Of a DNA stretch of 64,000 nucleotides, positions 12,415 through 23,400 are shown piece after piece; within the stretch, counting starts at the first letter, position 1; every line of letters begins with the position of its first letter. Source of the DNA: Symsagittifera roscoffensis (taxonomy: Eukaryota > Xenacoelomorpha > Acoela > Convolutidae); assembly GCF_963678635.1 (NCBI RefSeq), contig NC_087062.1, forward strand, positions 56,495,970 through 56,559,969, given 5' to 3'. The notes beneath the pieces were generated by a model, which ran no database searches, was not told the origin of the DNA, and was given only the letters and a program-made list of their open reading frames with translations. The position numbers and the translations under genes were made by a program.

Positions 12415-12888
12415 TCACTTAACAAAGCTCAATAACAAAATTTTTGACCCGCCATTGTCTTTATGTCTCTCCCGAATATGTCTGTCTAAAACGTGCTGGT
12501 ATTTGAAAGCCCGCAGACATAATTTGCATTTGAAATTTCGTTCGACCGAATGAACTCTTAGATGTAATTTCAAATTTTTGTTCCATTTAAACTGTTTCCC
12601 ACAGTGTTCACATCTAAAAAGCCGGTTCTCCTTTTCTTCGAGACTCGATTCAATATCTTCAAGCAACTGAAGGCGCCTTTGAGAGCTAGTAACTTCAATT
12701 TCATCCAATTGAAACTTGACCAAAGTTTCATGTAGCCGAAACCGTAAACTGTCTTTGTCACGCTGAGGTACGCGCTTATTAACTTCTAGATGCTTTGGGG
12801 TTTTCAAATGCCGTTCCAAATTGAACTTCTTGCGAAAAGACTTTTTACATTTGCTACAAGAAAACACATCATCCATTTTTTTATTCAT
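12415..12888 (-). CDS. Small three-finger C2H2 zinc-finger protein
   Basis: A single-exon 157-residue protein. Three zinc fingers are visible. Finger 1 uses C11, C14, H27 and H33, with a wide His-His gap of five residues. Finger 2 uses C93, C96, H109 and H113, and finger 3 uses C121, C124, H137 and H142. The first two are separated by an acidic, Leu-rich linker that may form a helix. Fingers of this type normally bind DNA or RNA, but the target is not predictable, and I do not recognise an orthologue. The start is chosen because TTTCTAG lies 2 nt upstream of the ATG. The stop is only 145 nt from the PRPF40 ATG on the same strand, so both may come from one precursor RNA. Confidence 0.8.
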   Translation of the reverse strand: MNKKMDDVFSCSKCKKSFRKKFNLERHLKTPKHLEVNKRVPQRDKDSLRFRLHETLVKFQLDEIEVTSSQRRLQLLEDIESSLEEKENRLFRCEHCGKQFKWNKNLKLHLRVHSVERNFKCKLCLRAFKYQHVLDRHIRERHKDNGGSKILLLSFVK

Positions 12889-12890
12889 AT

Positions 12891-12892
12891 CT
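12891..12892 (-). promoter_or_regulatory. Splice acceptor 2 nt upstream of C2H2 gene start
   Basis: Minus strand AATTTCTAG, then AT, then ATG. It resembles the internal acceptors of neighbouring genes, such as AATTTAG in PRPF40. Candidate trans-splice site. Confidence 0.55.
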
Positions 12893-13029
12893 AGAAATTA
12901 TAGTCAAATTACTATCAACGTTTAGTGTAGAAAGCTAACAATACTGTTCGTATCAGGGCGAACTCTTAACTGTTCCGACAACCTTTTAAAGCCCTTGGAG
13001 CACAAAGCCCATGGAGTGTGCGCAGAAAA

Positions 13030-13790
13030 AAATGATGAAATTTAAAACAAACCCTACAATCATCCCCCTACAAACTACGTTAAGTACAAAGTGATATTGT
13101 TGTTCCGACTTTCGAAGAAAGTGAGGAAAATATATGCTCGAGGTGGTTTATTATTCAGACTAACTTTTAAAAGAATTGTTGTCTCGTGGGATCGATCTCT
13201 GAATATTCGTGGACCCAACCGAGTTCGGTCGCCCCTATAGTAAATTGACCGAAGTCTATCGAAACTGCTGTTTTATAACTTGACGCTGAAAGTGTAACGC
13301 GCATTTTTACGGGTGTCGAATAATCCCGCACCACAAAATTGTTCCAAAATGTATTGAGGCAATCTCAAATCTTGATACTTAAAGTTAAATACTATCAGTC
13401 TATAATTCATAACTTGTCAATATTTCATTTAACAAAAAGTAGTCGAGACCAGTTAATGAAAAGTTAGAACATTCAGACTATTGCCCTAATACGAGCAGTC
13501 TTGATTCTACAATGATTTCTAAAATGGGTTAAATCACCGCTTACGCGTTAATAGGAAGAAGTATATATAGCGCGTTATTTATCTCAAATTGACAATCTCT
13601 TAACTCCCATAAGTTTATATAAAACGACCACAGGCGAAATATATTTTCAGATTTGAGCTAAAACTACATTATCTCTCAGATGATGTCAAAAAAAATCCGT
13701 CAAAATGGCTGGTTAAAGTCGAAGTTTGTCTGGAGAAAACCAACCGAGCACAAATATTCCGTCACTTTCTTCGAAAGTCGGAAAATTAAT
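13030..13790. mobile_element. Diverged single-arm copy of the foldback family
   Basis: Contains ACGTTAAGTACAAAGTGATA near the left, then TTACGCGTTAATAG and ACCAACCGAGCACAAATA further right. These match one arm of the large inverted repeat at 48680-49900 in the same order. A second arm is not visible here. Confidence 0.6.
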
Positions 13791-14088
13791 TTCAACGGCT
13801 TCGCATCTGTGTTATCATTTTTAAATTATAAACTTCGCATCACTTGTGTTATCTGTGTTATCATTTTTAAATTATAAACTTCGCATCACTTCGCAAGTAG
13901 AGCATCGCAAGCTAGCGAATAGAAAAATTTGTCGCAAAAAAAATTAAGAGACAGATATGAGACAACAAATACTTCAGTCGGAAATATTTAGAGACCAAAA
14001 TATTTAGGCCGAATACAAATTATAGGAAAAAAAGAAAAACCAATTTCAAGAAAACAGTCGAAAACCATAATTACCAGCATTGAACAGA

Positions 14089-14350
14089 GAGGCGAAGCTT
14101 AGCTTCGCGTCGCTTGCGATGCAAAACAAAAAAGCCGCTGTCGAATAAAATCAAAAGTTTTGAAAAAGCTGGATTTATCAAACTGAAAAAGGCTAGTTTT
14201 GAAAAAAAACAAACCAATAGAATGTAAAATCAGCATCAAAAAATATCTAAGAAAAAACCTTAGCAGAAACCCTTTGAGCCGAAAAAAAAAACATTTTTTG
14301 GTCCCCTTCACCTCAACACAAACTTTAATCGCTCGTCAAATAATCTTTCG
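14089..14350. repeat. Hairpin-core element with internal segment
   Basis: Starts with GAGGCGAAGCTTAGCTTCGC. It continues through a GGCTAGTTTTGAAA segment to TCGCTCGTCAAAT, the same order as at 21501-22060 and in part at 54840-55450. This shows that the core belongs to a longer element of several hundred bases. Confidence 0.65.
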
Positions 14351-14973
14351 AAAGCCAGCGCTTCCAATACTGGCCTTCTGTTCGCTGAAAAGCTGAAAAC
14401 TTGCCGCTTTAATCACTAGCAGACTAGAGGAGCGTTATAGCGAGAACAAAGCCAAAAAACAACAACCTAAACAAGTTCAACCGCTAAACATCAGAAAAAA
14501 AACGTTGGGCTGCTAATGCCTCGTTGAAACTTTTTGAGATTTTGTGACTTAACGGTTTGTACTTTTCGACCAACGCTCTCAATTTTCAAAAATAAGCATA
14601 GGAAGATCGTCTTCGATCCTTCGCTAGAATAGCTAAGCATAAAAAACAAGTGGTGAAATGGATAATTTCCTGGTTTCGTTATTCTAAAGCATTCGAACTA
14701 ATTTTTTCGATGTTTAAACATAAATATAGCAAAATGGAAACAGCAATCCAAAATAAATCAATAAATAAATATACATCAAAATATATACAACATTTAGCAT
14801 TTCATTGAAATGAATAAATATAATTGGCTAGCATTTTTTAGCTTAAAATACTTAATATAGCTCTTTGAGTTACCTCCGGACTCTTCAAGTATTCGAAAGC
14901 ACATCCACAACAGTTAGATTTATTTCTAAGGACTTTCATGGTTGAGCAGCACTTGGATTCATTTTCCGTTCAA

Positions 14974-16005
14974 TCAAAGCTCGATATGCTCCGGAATCTC
15001 ATCTTCAACGAACATGCCATCATCTTCTGAATGTGATTGGCTCTCATCCTTATGTTCTGATTGGCTGCTGCTTGTGTCGTCATGAGCCGCATTTTCTTTA
15101 CCTTGTTGATTTTGGACCATTTTAATATAATAGGATGGGTGAGCATTTTTCAAAAACATTTGGAATTGAGGTTCTATTTCGTCGAGAGTTAGTGCTTGGT
15201 CTTCATTTTTATCGAGTTCCCTGAACAACTGTTCGGCTTCCTTTGCACCTACTAAGACGCCTCTGCGTTCCTCAGGAATAACCCAATTCAGTATTTCGTT
15301 AAAATCCATTAGACCGTCCTTGTCTTCGTCGCGATGTGAAAAGAAATACTCGTATTCGCGTCTTATATCAGTTTCGGAAGCTGTGGTTCCATCCTCATTC
15401 GCTCGCATGGTATACATTTTAGACACTGCTTTTATGTACTCGTCTACTTGTAAAAGACCGTCTTCATTTTCGTCTAGCTCCATGAGTGATAGCTCAACAA
15501 ACACTTGATGCATTTCCTCAAACATTTCAGGCATTGCAAACAGTTTAAACCTCGCAAAATCTATTTTCAAATGATCTTTTTCCGGACAAATGAAGCCGTT
15601 TTGTTCACAAGCACCATAAAACCTAACTTTCTCACTTCGCACCTGAGCCCGTACATTTTCTAGTTCGCTTTTTTTGTACCGTGTAAAATCAATTTCTCCA
15701 TCCTTCGTTGTCGCGTAATTTGAGGTCAAAAATTCGCTCCATGTTACTTCTTTATCCCCATTTAAATCTGATTTTAGGAACTCTTCTTCAATTTGAAATG
15801 TCAAAGTTAGATTGTAATCATCCTGCATCCAACTTCGCAGCTCTTCCATACTTATTACCTTGTCTGAATTTGTGTCTATTTTGGAAAATATGGAGTGAAT
15901 GATATCGCTTTGATTACTACTTCTTCCAGATGACGTTGATAGCACTACTAATACGAGTGTTACAGCCAGTTGTGATAAAAATGAAGACGGGGTTGATATA
16001 TACAT
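14974..16005 (-). CDS. CREC-family EF-hand protein (calumenin/reticulocalbin-like), ER-type C-terminus
   Basis: An intronless 343-residue secretory-pathway calcium-binding protein. Residues 1-27 form a signal peptide with a hydrophobic LAVTLVLVVL core. Five EF-hand loops are visible, at 44-55, 80-91, 178-189, 226-237 and 265-276; a further degenerate one may lie between the second and third. The NWVIPEE segment after loop 4 and spacing of the later loops are typical of calumenin and reticulocalbin. A Ser/His/Glu/Asp-rich tail follows and the protein ends in HIEL, a KDEL-like signal (HIEL is also the end of human carboxylesterase 1). Residence in the ER lumen is inferred, with a likely role in calcium buffering or chaperoning. 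The ATG follows an acceptor by 8 nt. Assignment to one CREC member is not possible. Confidence 0.9.
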   Translation of the reverse strand: MYISTPSSFLSQLAVTLVLVVLSTSSGRSSNQSDIIHSIFSKIDTNSDKVISMEELRSWMQDDYNLTLTFQIEEEFLKSDLNGDKEVTWSEFLTSNYATTKDGEIDFTRYKKSELENVRAQVRSEKVRFYGACEQNGFICPEKDHLKIDFARFKLFAMPEMFEEMHQVFVELSLMELDENEDGLLQVDEYIKAVSKMYTMRANEDGTTASETDIRREYEYFFSHRDEDKDGLMDFNEILNWVIPEERRGVLVGAKEAEQLFRELDKNEDQALTLDEIEPQFQMFLKNAHPSYYIKMVQNQQGKENAAHDDTSSSQSEHKDESQSHSEDDGMFVEDEIPEHIEL

Positions 16006-16013
16006 CTTTTCAC

Positions 16014-16015
16014 CT
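16014..16015 (-). promoter_or_regulatory. Splice acceptor 8 nt upstream of CREC gene start
   Basis: Minus strand GTTTTTAAG, then GTGAAAAG, then ATG. The pyrimidine tract is good and no 5' exon is evident. Confidence 0.45.
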
Positions 16016-16049
16016 TAAAAACAAAACATTGTTAAAAACCAGAGGTTTA

Positions 16050-16300
16050 TGTAATAAACATAGCCAACAAACAGTTGGAAAGGATCTTAGTTGGAATAAA
16101 CTTCAACTTTCGAATTTCTAAGAAAATTAAAGCTCTTTACTTTCAAAACAATTTATGACGGACACTTTTTCGGTGAATATGAACACGATTTGAGAAAACT
16201 GGATCAATAGGCAATTTTTTTCTATTTCGCTGGGAAATCTGAACGAGAAAATAAAAAACGAAAAAAACCATTATGACCTATATAAGAGATTATCAAGTCT
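16050..16300. repeat. Dispersed repeat of the CTGGGTCAATAGG family
   Basis: Contains the family landmarks in order: ACATAGCCAACAAACAGTTGG, CAACTTTCGAATTTC, TTGAGAAAACTGG and TTTCGCTGGGAAATCTGA (each with small changes). Other copies lie at 32735-33118, 41995-42270, 56395-56600 and 58265-58880. No coding capacity; class unknown. Confidence 0.7.
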
Positions 16301-17094
16301 GAATCGGCAAATAAGAGACGAGCTTTCAGACAAAATTTGGAATGAAAAACTTGGAATGAAATTTCATTTAAGGTCAAAAACAATTTAAAAAGTTTCATTT
16401 ACTGCTCTAATTTGGGTAATTATTATTGATAATAAATTATTTCTGGTACAGGTTCATATTGATCGATATAAATGACCACTTAAAAGAACCCAATCTGTGA
16501 GATCGTCATTAGACAAAATATGCCTGTTTTGAGACGTCTCTGGTAATGGAAACCTTTGAAATCACATGAAACAAACCGCCTTTTTCCACATCTAGAGGTT
16601 GGTCAGAAACTTCACATTCAATCATTCCCCCATAAAAGTAGTTGACCTGAAATTTGCACTAGCTCCGAAATAAACTCATGAAAATATCAGGACTTAGCAG
16701 CAAAAATACGAAAGTAAAACAGAACAATTTTCCAAAGCCTAAGATCTGAAATTTCGAAAAAATATATAACGTTATTTAAAAAGCAACAAACGCTGAAGAG
16801 AAATATACGGGGCATTTAACAGAATCAAACAAACAAAATCAATTGAAAAGCAAAACCAAAATTTGAATAGGTACGAGAATAAATTTTTAAGAAAATCTCT
16901 TCAACTGCAAAATTAAAATTCAGAAACATGATATTGCAAGAAATGCAAAAAAATAACAAGAAGTAACAGCGAAAAATAACCTGAAAATTTTTTGAAACTT
17001 GGAAATTATAGAACGGAGAAAACAAAAATTTGATTGATCTTTCGAAGAAATTAAGCCGGTGAATTGTACGAAGTAGTGTTCGCTTAAAAATAAA

Positions 17095-18330
17095 CTAGCG
17101 TTTAACGCACCTTCGGTGCTTCGAAATTTTTCGACAGCTCATGAAAAACCGCATATATTGGAAACAACATCTGCAAACTTTTAGTGTACTCTGACTGCAC
17201 CCAATTACAGGGTTGTTAATTTCGAACTTATAAATTTTTTTAATTCCCATTTTAAAAGCATCATCTCGAAAACTTAATGGGCCTCTGGAGAAATATGGAG
17301 GCCAGATTTGCAACCACTGAGAGCACCCTACCATAGGTTTAGGAATCCAAAATTCTGTAAATTTTTTGAACCTAAGTTTCCCGGAAAAAAAAATTTAAAA
17401 AAAACGTCTTATCGCGGAAACTTAAAGGATTTGAGCATTCATATTAGGAGGCAAGATTTGAGACGCCTGGTTGTACGCTGACAATAAGGTTGTATCTTCC
17501 TCAAGTTAGTATTTTCAAATTTTTTGAATTTCTTTGTAGATAAGTTCTTCGAGAAATTTTGAAAAATCACAAAACGGCACATCACGGAAACTAAAAGCAT
17601 TTGAGCAGTCGCGTTTAGCAGTCGCATGTGGCACGATTTGCAACTCTTTAGAGTACCCTGACAACACCGAACTAAAGTGTTGGAAATTTCAAAGTTTTAA
17701 AAATTATTAGTTTTAACTTTCTGAAGTTTTCTGAAAATTTTTGAAAAAATCCAGAAAACGTCATATCTCGAAAACTACAAAGAACTGAGCAATCATATTT
17801 GGAGGCAAGGTTCGCAATCTTTGAGAGTACATTGACAGAAGCTAACTACAGTGCCGGGCAATTCAGATTTTTAAAAACTAATAACTTAAGTTTCTGGAAA
17901 TTTTTGAAAAAATCGCAAAAAAACGTCATATCTCGAAAACTACAAAGAACTGAGCAATCATATTGGGAGTCAAGTTTCGCAATCTTTGAGAATACTCTGA
18001 CAGGACCCAACTACATGGTTGGGAATATCAGATTTTGCGGAAAAAAATTAATCTAAGTTTTCTGAAAATGTTTAGAAAAAATCACAAAAAAACGTCATAT
18101 CTCGAAAACTACAAGGATTTGAACTGTCATAATTGGAGGCAAGATTTGTAACTCCTTAGAGTATTCTGACAGCACCCAACTACGGGGTTGGGAACTTCAA
18201 GTTTTGTAATTATTTTATTTGAAATTTCTGAAAAATTTTGAAAAAATCTCAAAATCGTCTTATCTCGTTATTTAAAATGATCGGGCATTCAAAATTGGAG
18301 GCCAAATTCGCCACCCCTAATTCGATATTG
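17095..18330 (-). mobile_element. Helitron-like element filled with tandem repeats, copy 1
   Basis: Read on the minus strand, the 3' end is GCACC-GAA-GGTGC (hairpin, 17119-17107), then 8 nt, then CTAG followed by T. This fits the Helitron rule of a hairpin before CTRR and insertion between A and T. The inside is about seven units of a 165-170 bp repeat with landmarks CGTCATATCTCGAAAACTAC, TTGGAGGCAAG and AGAGTACTCTGACAGCACCC. The 5' end (TC) was not located, so the right boundary is approximate. No helicase gene is present, so it would be non-autonomous. Confidence 0.65.
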
Positions 18331-20438
18331 GGCTGCTTAATTTAAACTCGGTAAAGTAACCACTAAAATCAAATTGGAAAATCGAAAAAAAAATCTTAAC
18401 CATTGCAATATACGATATAGCTTAAACATGCAAAAATAATACGTTGAAAAAGCTTAAACATGGCGAGATAGTGAAGCCCACATTTAAATATATAATAGAT
18501 TGACGAAAATTTCATAACATAAAAAGAAAAATGTTAATATTTTTTCGAAAAAGAAATTTAAAAAAGCGCTGTAATTTGATTCGAATTTATATGATCGAAT
18601 CCCCCTTCGCCGTCAATTTTCTTTGTAAAATTGGTGTGAATAAAAAAACCACCCCAAGTATAACTATTCCTCACCTTCTTCGAAAGTCGAAACAAAAATA
18701 CTTGAAGATCGGAACTGCAAAAAAAATATCCACTTCATGTGCTAAGTTCAAAATTTATTTTACGAAAGAAGTTTCTATTTTTTGCTTCTTTTTTGACGGA
18801 AGGCTAAAATTATTACTCCAAAAACTAGTTTGAGCTTAATTAAGCTTAACTAACGTACAAGAATTAATTCGACCACTACTTTTTTTTAAATCTTAATAAT
18901 TTGGTCCAATATATGGTCTAAAAAGCGAAAATTTTATACCAGTTTATGCGAAAACAAATCTTACCTGAGGCCGTAGTTCCTTACCATTTCGTGGTAAAAA
19001 AAGCAAAAAAGAATTGAAAGCAGAACCAAGCGCTTTAGCCACAAATCATCCAAAAGACAATAATCTCTGATATTTACTTAAATTAGATCAATAATTAAAG
19101 TGTGATAAATACAAATCAAATTAAATTATATTTATAGCTTTGCAACCTGCCAGAAGCCATATTTTGATGAATTAAATGTAAGAAAAAGGTAATACTATTT
19201 GAGATTGCAAACGAGGCTGCAGAATATATTCCCGAGGACTTTTAGTTCCCATCTTCGATCTTTTGTCATTAAGATCTCTTTACCTACCTCTCAAATAAAT
19301 TCATAATTCTAGATTGAAATAAAAATTACTAAGCCTATAGCCCATCGGCGAAACCTTTGTACCCCTAACAAAACCAGAAACAAACTACCTCAAATCACCA
19401 GCAGAGCAAAAAAAGTTCAATACAAAAATAGGATTTACAATTAAGTTGAAACAATCGCAGAAAAAAATCAAGGCCTTTGGCAGGAGCCTAGAAGGTAGAG
19501 CGCAAAAACCCGCGATGCTCATAACTTAACCTTCCAAAAATTGCTTTAACTGCTCTACATCTTACCTATGGCCACCCCAGAAAAATTTTTTAAAAACTTC
19601 TTCTTTCACAGATGTGAAGCAGCGCTTCGCACAACTCGACAAACAACAAAAACCAGGCGACAGGAAATGAGACGAAAGCCGCTTTCTTGAACCTTACTAA
19701 CTATCAAAATTTTCATACGTTTGTCTCGATTTGTTCCGAAAAAAAACTCATTTAGAGAAAAACAATTCAATAGTAAATTAGCATCGGAACAAAAATTACG
19801 AAGCGTTAACTAAGCAATACAGACTTGAGAAAATGATTCAGTGATTCTGTTCAACTAGTTGTTTGGCAGAAAAAATCTATGTTCGGATTTGATTCGTTTG
19901 GTAATTGCAAACGAAACAAGGATAGCCGGTTGTTTTTTGAGCGTGGTCTGACAAAAGGAACAAGAGCCTAGAACTTACGCATATTCGTCATTCATAGTAA
20001 AACCGGCAAATTCAACAACATTCTATGAAAAATAACGAGAAAAACAAAAAAAAATCGAAAAAAAAAAGTTTTTTTTTATTCGGAGAATGAAGCTAAAATG
20101 AAGACTTCGAAAACGTATTTTACTGTAGTAAAACTGAAATTTCAGGGCTTGAAGAAAAACTTCATGGCTTATCTATGTATATACGCATATAAACGCTCGC
20201 AATACTCGAAATTGAACTTAACTCAAATTTTTAACCAGTTTTTCTCGACACTGGGACAACTTTTTGGAGTCACGACGGAAAAGGCTGTAATAAGATTTGT
20301 CATGATATGTTCACTTTTTGTGTTTTACATAAATAAATCCGATAAAAACAATTTTTACTATCTTAGTTAAGTATCCCTCGGATATTTATATCAATTTAAG
20401 TACTTAATTTCAAGTTCATAATCTACAGTACAATCAAA
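18331..20438. other. Intergenic, no gene seen
   Basis: AT-rich sequence downstream of DPH6. It holds a decayed hairpin-core piece near 19613, a partial tail near 19870 and an isolated CCAGTTTTTCTCGACACTGGG unit near 20236. The frame at 20098-20370 has no recognisable domain and is not supported as a gene. Confidence 0.55.
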
Positions 20439-23400
20439 TCAAATTTGAGCAAAACCACAAACAGCAATGGATCCGTTGTAAACCTTAGCAACTGGAATCA
20501 AACAAACTGAGCTCCTCTTCAACATTGTTTCTAGAGTTTCATTATCGATCAATCCACTTAGGGTCTCCGCGTCCATGAATACCCTACAGGGTTTCAATTC
20601 AGATCCCGGTGCTTCAAAATTTTCTAAAAACTTATTGACATTGTCAAAAGTATCGACTTTAATAACGACATTCGAGTTTAGCTCATGGTCAATGTGAACA
20701 AACTCCCATTCCACGCTGGCATTTTTCGGCAACACTGGGATTTGGACAATAATCAAATTCTGGTTGGGTAATTTCAGATGTTCCCAGATTTCTCGCACAG
20801 TTCTGAAGAACTTCTCGCTGGTAACGTAGCAGACACAGTAGAGGTCACATTCCTTGATATCTTCACCTGTTTCTGGGTCTTCCAGATGACGAGGAATAAA
20901 AGTGAAGGACTGTTTTAGTTCTTTCAAGACGGACTGAAAAAGTTTCAGAATTAAGCCTTACTCGAACGACTGAATTGGTCTCAAAACCAAAAATTAATCA
21001 GCCCGATTTCTCTCAACCATGAGATAAGCTTTTGAAATATATTTTTGTAATCGGAGTCCCGACTGAAACAACTTAAACATGGGGCAGATCTAAGATTTTC
21101 TCGAGAGCGGGGGGCTGATTTTCAAAATTTTAGTTCGAAGTTACGTCAAATTTTTTGTTTTAGCTCAACCAAATTGATTTTCTGATTTCTCCCAAATCAC
21201 TTTAACGAACCGATTTGAATCAAATTTTCAGCACCGCAGCCAATTTTTTGAACGAAAAAAAAAACAGGTCAAAATGCCGTTTTTGGTCAGTTTTTGAAAA
21301 ACTTAGACAAAATGTCCCGTTTTTTCAAAAAATTCAAAAAATACTAAATTAGAAACTTTTAGAAGGCGCATAGAAACTTTTTAGCGTTAGTCGGTCGAAA
21401 ATGGATGAAAAAAAATAAGCCAAAGGGGGAGCCTTTGGCTGTTGAGGGGGTTGAATCCGCCTTCCGCAACCCAAATCAGCCCCTGAATTTAAATATGACA
21501 GAGGCGAAGCTGAGCTTCGCACCTGTGGTCAGCTGAGCTTCGCACCACTTGCGATACAAAACAAAATGAAAAAGTTCAAAAAATCGAAAAAACTAGATCG
21601 ATCAAAACGAATAAGGCTATTTTTAAACTTAGTTGTGGTTTTTCTCTTCCTCAGTTTTATACTCTTTTCGCAATTTGTTAATTTCTATGTCTATATTTTA
21701 TCATTTCCTTGTTTTGCAGATTTTTTGGTCAAGTTTTTCTTGCTCTAGATAACTGATGATGGCAGTATTGCTGAAAACGGTTTTAATTCAACGTTGATCG
21801 GATTGGTTTTTCTCCTGAATAAGACTAGTTTTGAAACAAAAACATGCCAAAACAATCGAATTTAAAATAAGCATCGAAATATAATGTGACCAGCGATAAC
21901 CAAGCCCAAAAATACTTTGTCAGAAACCCTTTAAGCCGAAAAAACTCAACTCCCTTCGCCCTCAAAACACAAAAGCACTCAAAAAAATATTTGCTCGTCA
22001 AATGAAACAAAATGAGGCCACTAAGCCGAAATATTATAGGTCGAAACCTATCAAGCCAAAAAAAACAAAAAGCCGAAAAAAATCAACACATTTTCAGGCT
22101 AATAAGGAATCTTTAAGTCCCACTTACCCTCAGAAATTAGGTCACTAAGCCGATAAAAATAGGCCGAAAGACAAAACAAAAAAAGAGAGAAAATATACGA
22201 AGTGAAGTTTAGTAAAATTAAGAACAGCAGAGGTAAATCAAAACACTAAAAGGCAAGTATAATGTAAGAAAAAAAAATAATTCAATATGTCAACTAAGCC
22301 GACAAAACATAAGCAGACAATAATAAGCCGTCAATTGTTTTTTAAAACACTATTTCTCGTTTAAAAAAAAACAGGTCATGTCCGATTCGAATCCAGAACC
22401 TTTGCCGTCCCAGGCGCATTCTTTATATCCAAACCAAGTGAGCGGGAGACGCAAATAAATTTGAATTCATTATGAACAACCTAAATTTACAATTTCTAAT
22501 TTTGATCATACTGCGAACAAGGTTATTTATCGGAAAAAAGGCCAACACCCGATTGCAATAACACATTTGATCCCCGACGGGCTGAGATGGTCAAACTCGA
22601 GCGGAAAACCCACTTCTTACGCCCTAGCCCCTTCCCATCACTTCAAGCGGTCAGAACAAAAATCGATTTCTCAGAAATATGAATTTTTGCATGTTTGGCA
22701 GCGAGTACTGCAGATAAACACACGTACCTTAGCGTGATTTAAAGCCAAAATTGCGTGGTCAGCGAATTTCGCGGAATGCAATACATTTAGAGTAGCTGGA
22801 ACCATTGGAATCTGTCCAGACACAAATGTGACTCCCTCAAAACTCACATACTGACTGTAAGGCCCAATATTAGCCGGCGCCCAATGAGAAATACTTCTAA
22901 CATACAATCTTCTATCGTCACTCAAACATGCAGTCCACTTTGATACAATGTACACACTAATCAAATCTTTGGATGATGACTCCACACATGATCTAGCCGG
23001 AGGACAAAGACATTTAGCGAAGTGCTTCTGGTAGATTTTGTTCAGTTCCGCAAACTGAGTCATTCTGGGAATGTAAAGGTAGACACAGAAGCTGTTGTCA
23101 AGTCTGGATCCAACATCTCTGAGCGAGTTGTCTGCCTCACTGAGCATATCGTCAAAGATGTTCAGAGACGTCTACACAAAATCGAATTAAGTCAGCCTAT
23201 TCATTTCAAAATACTATTCCCATGTCTTAAATTTTTCGAAATCACCAGGCGGTCCCTTCCACAGTTGATTTTTGGCCGTCTAATAGAGGCATAGTTAAAC
23301 CGTAGTTCAACTTCAGCTCAAATCAATAGCCCTCAAAATCAAATTAGAACTTGATTTCAGTACCTGGATATTTTCAGGGTCAACCCGAGTTGAAATTGCA

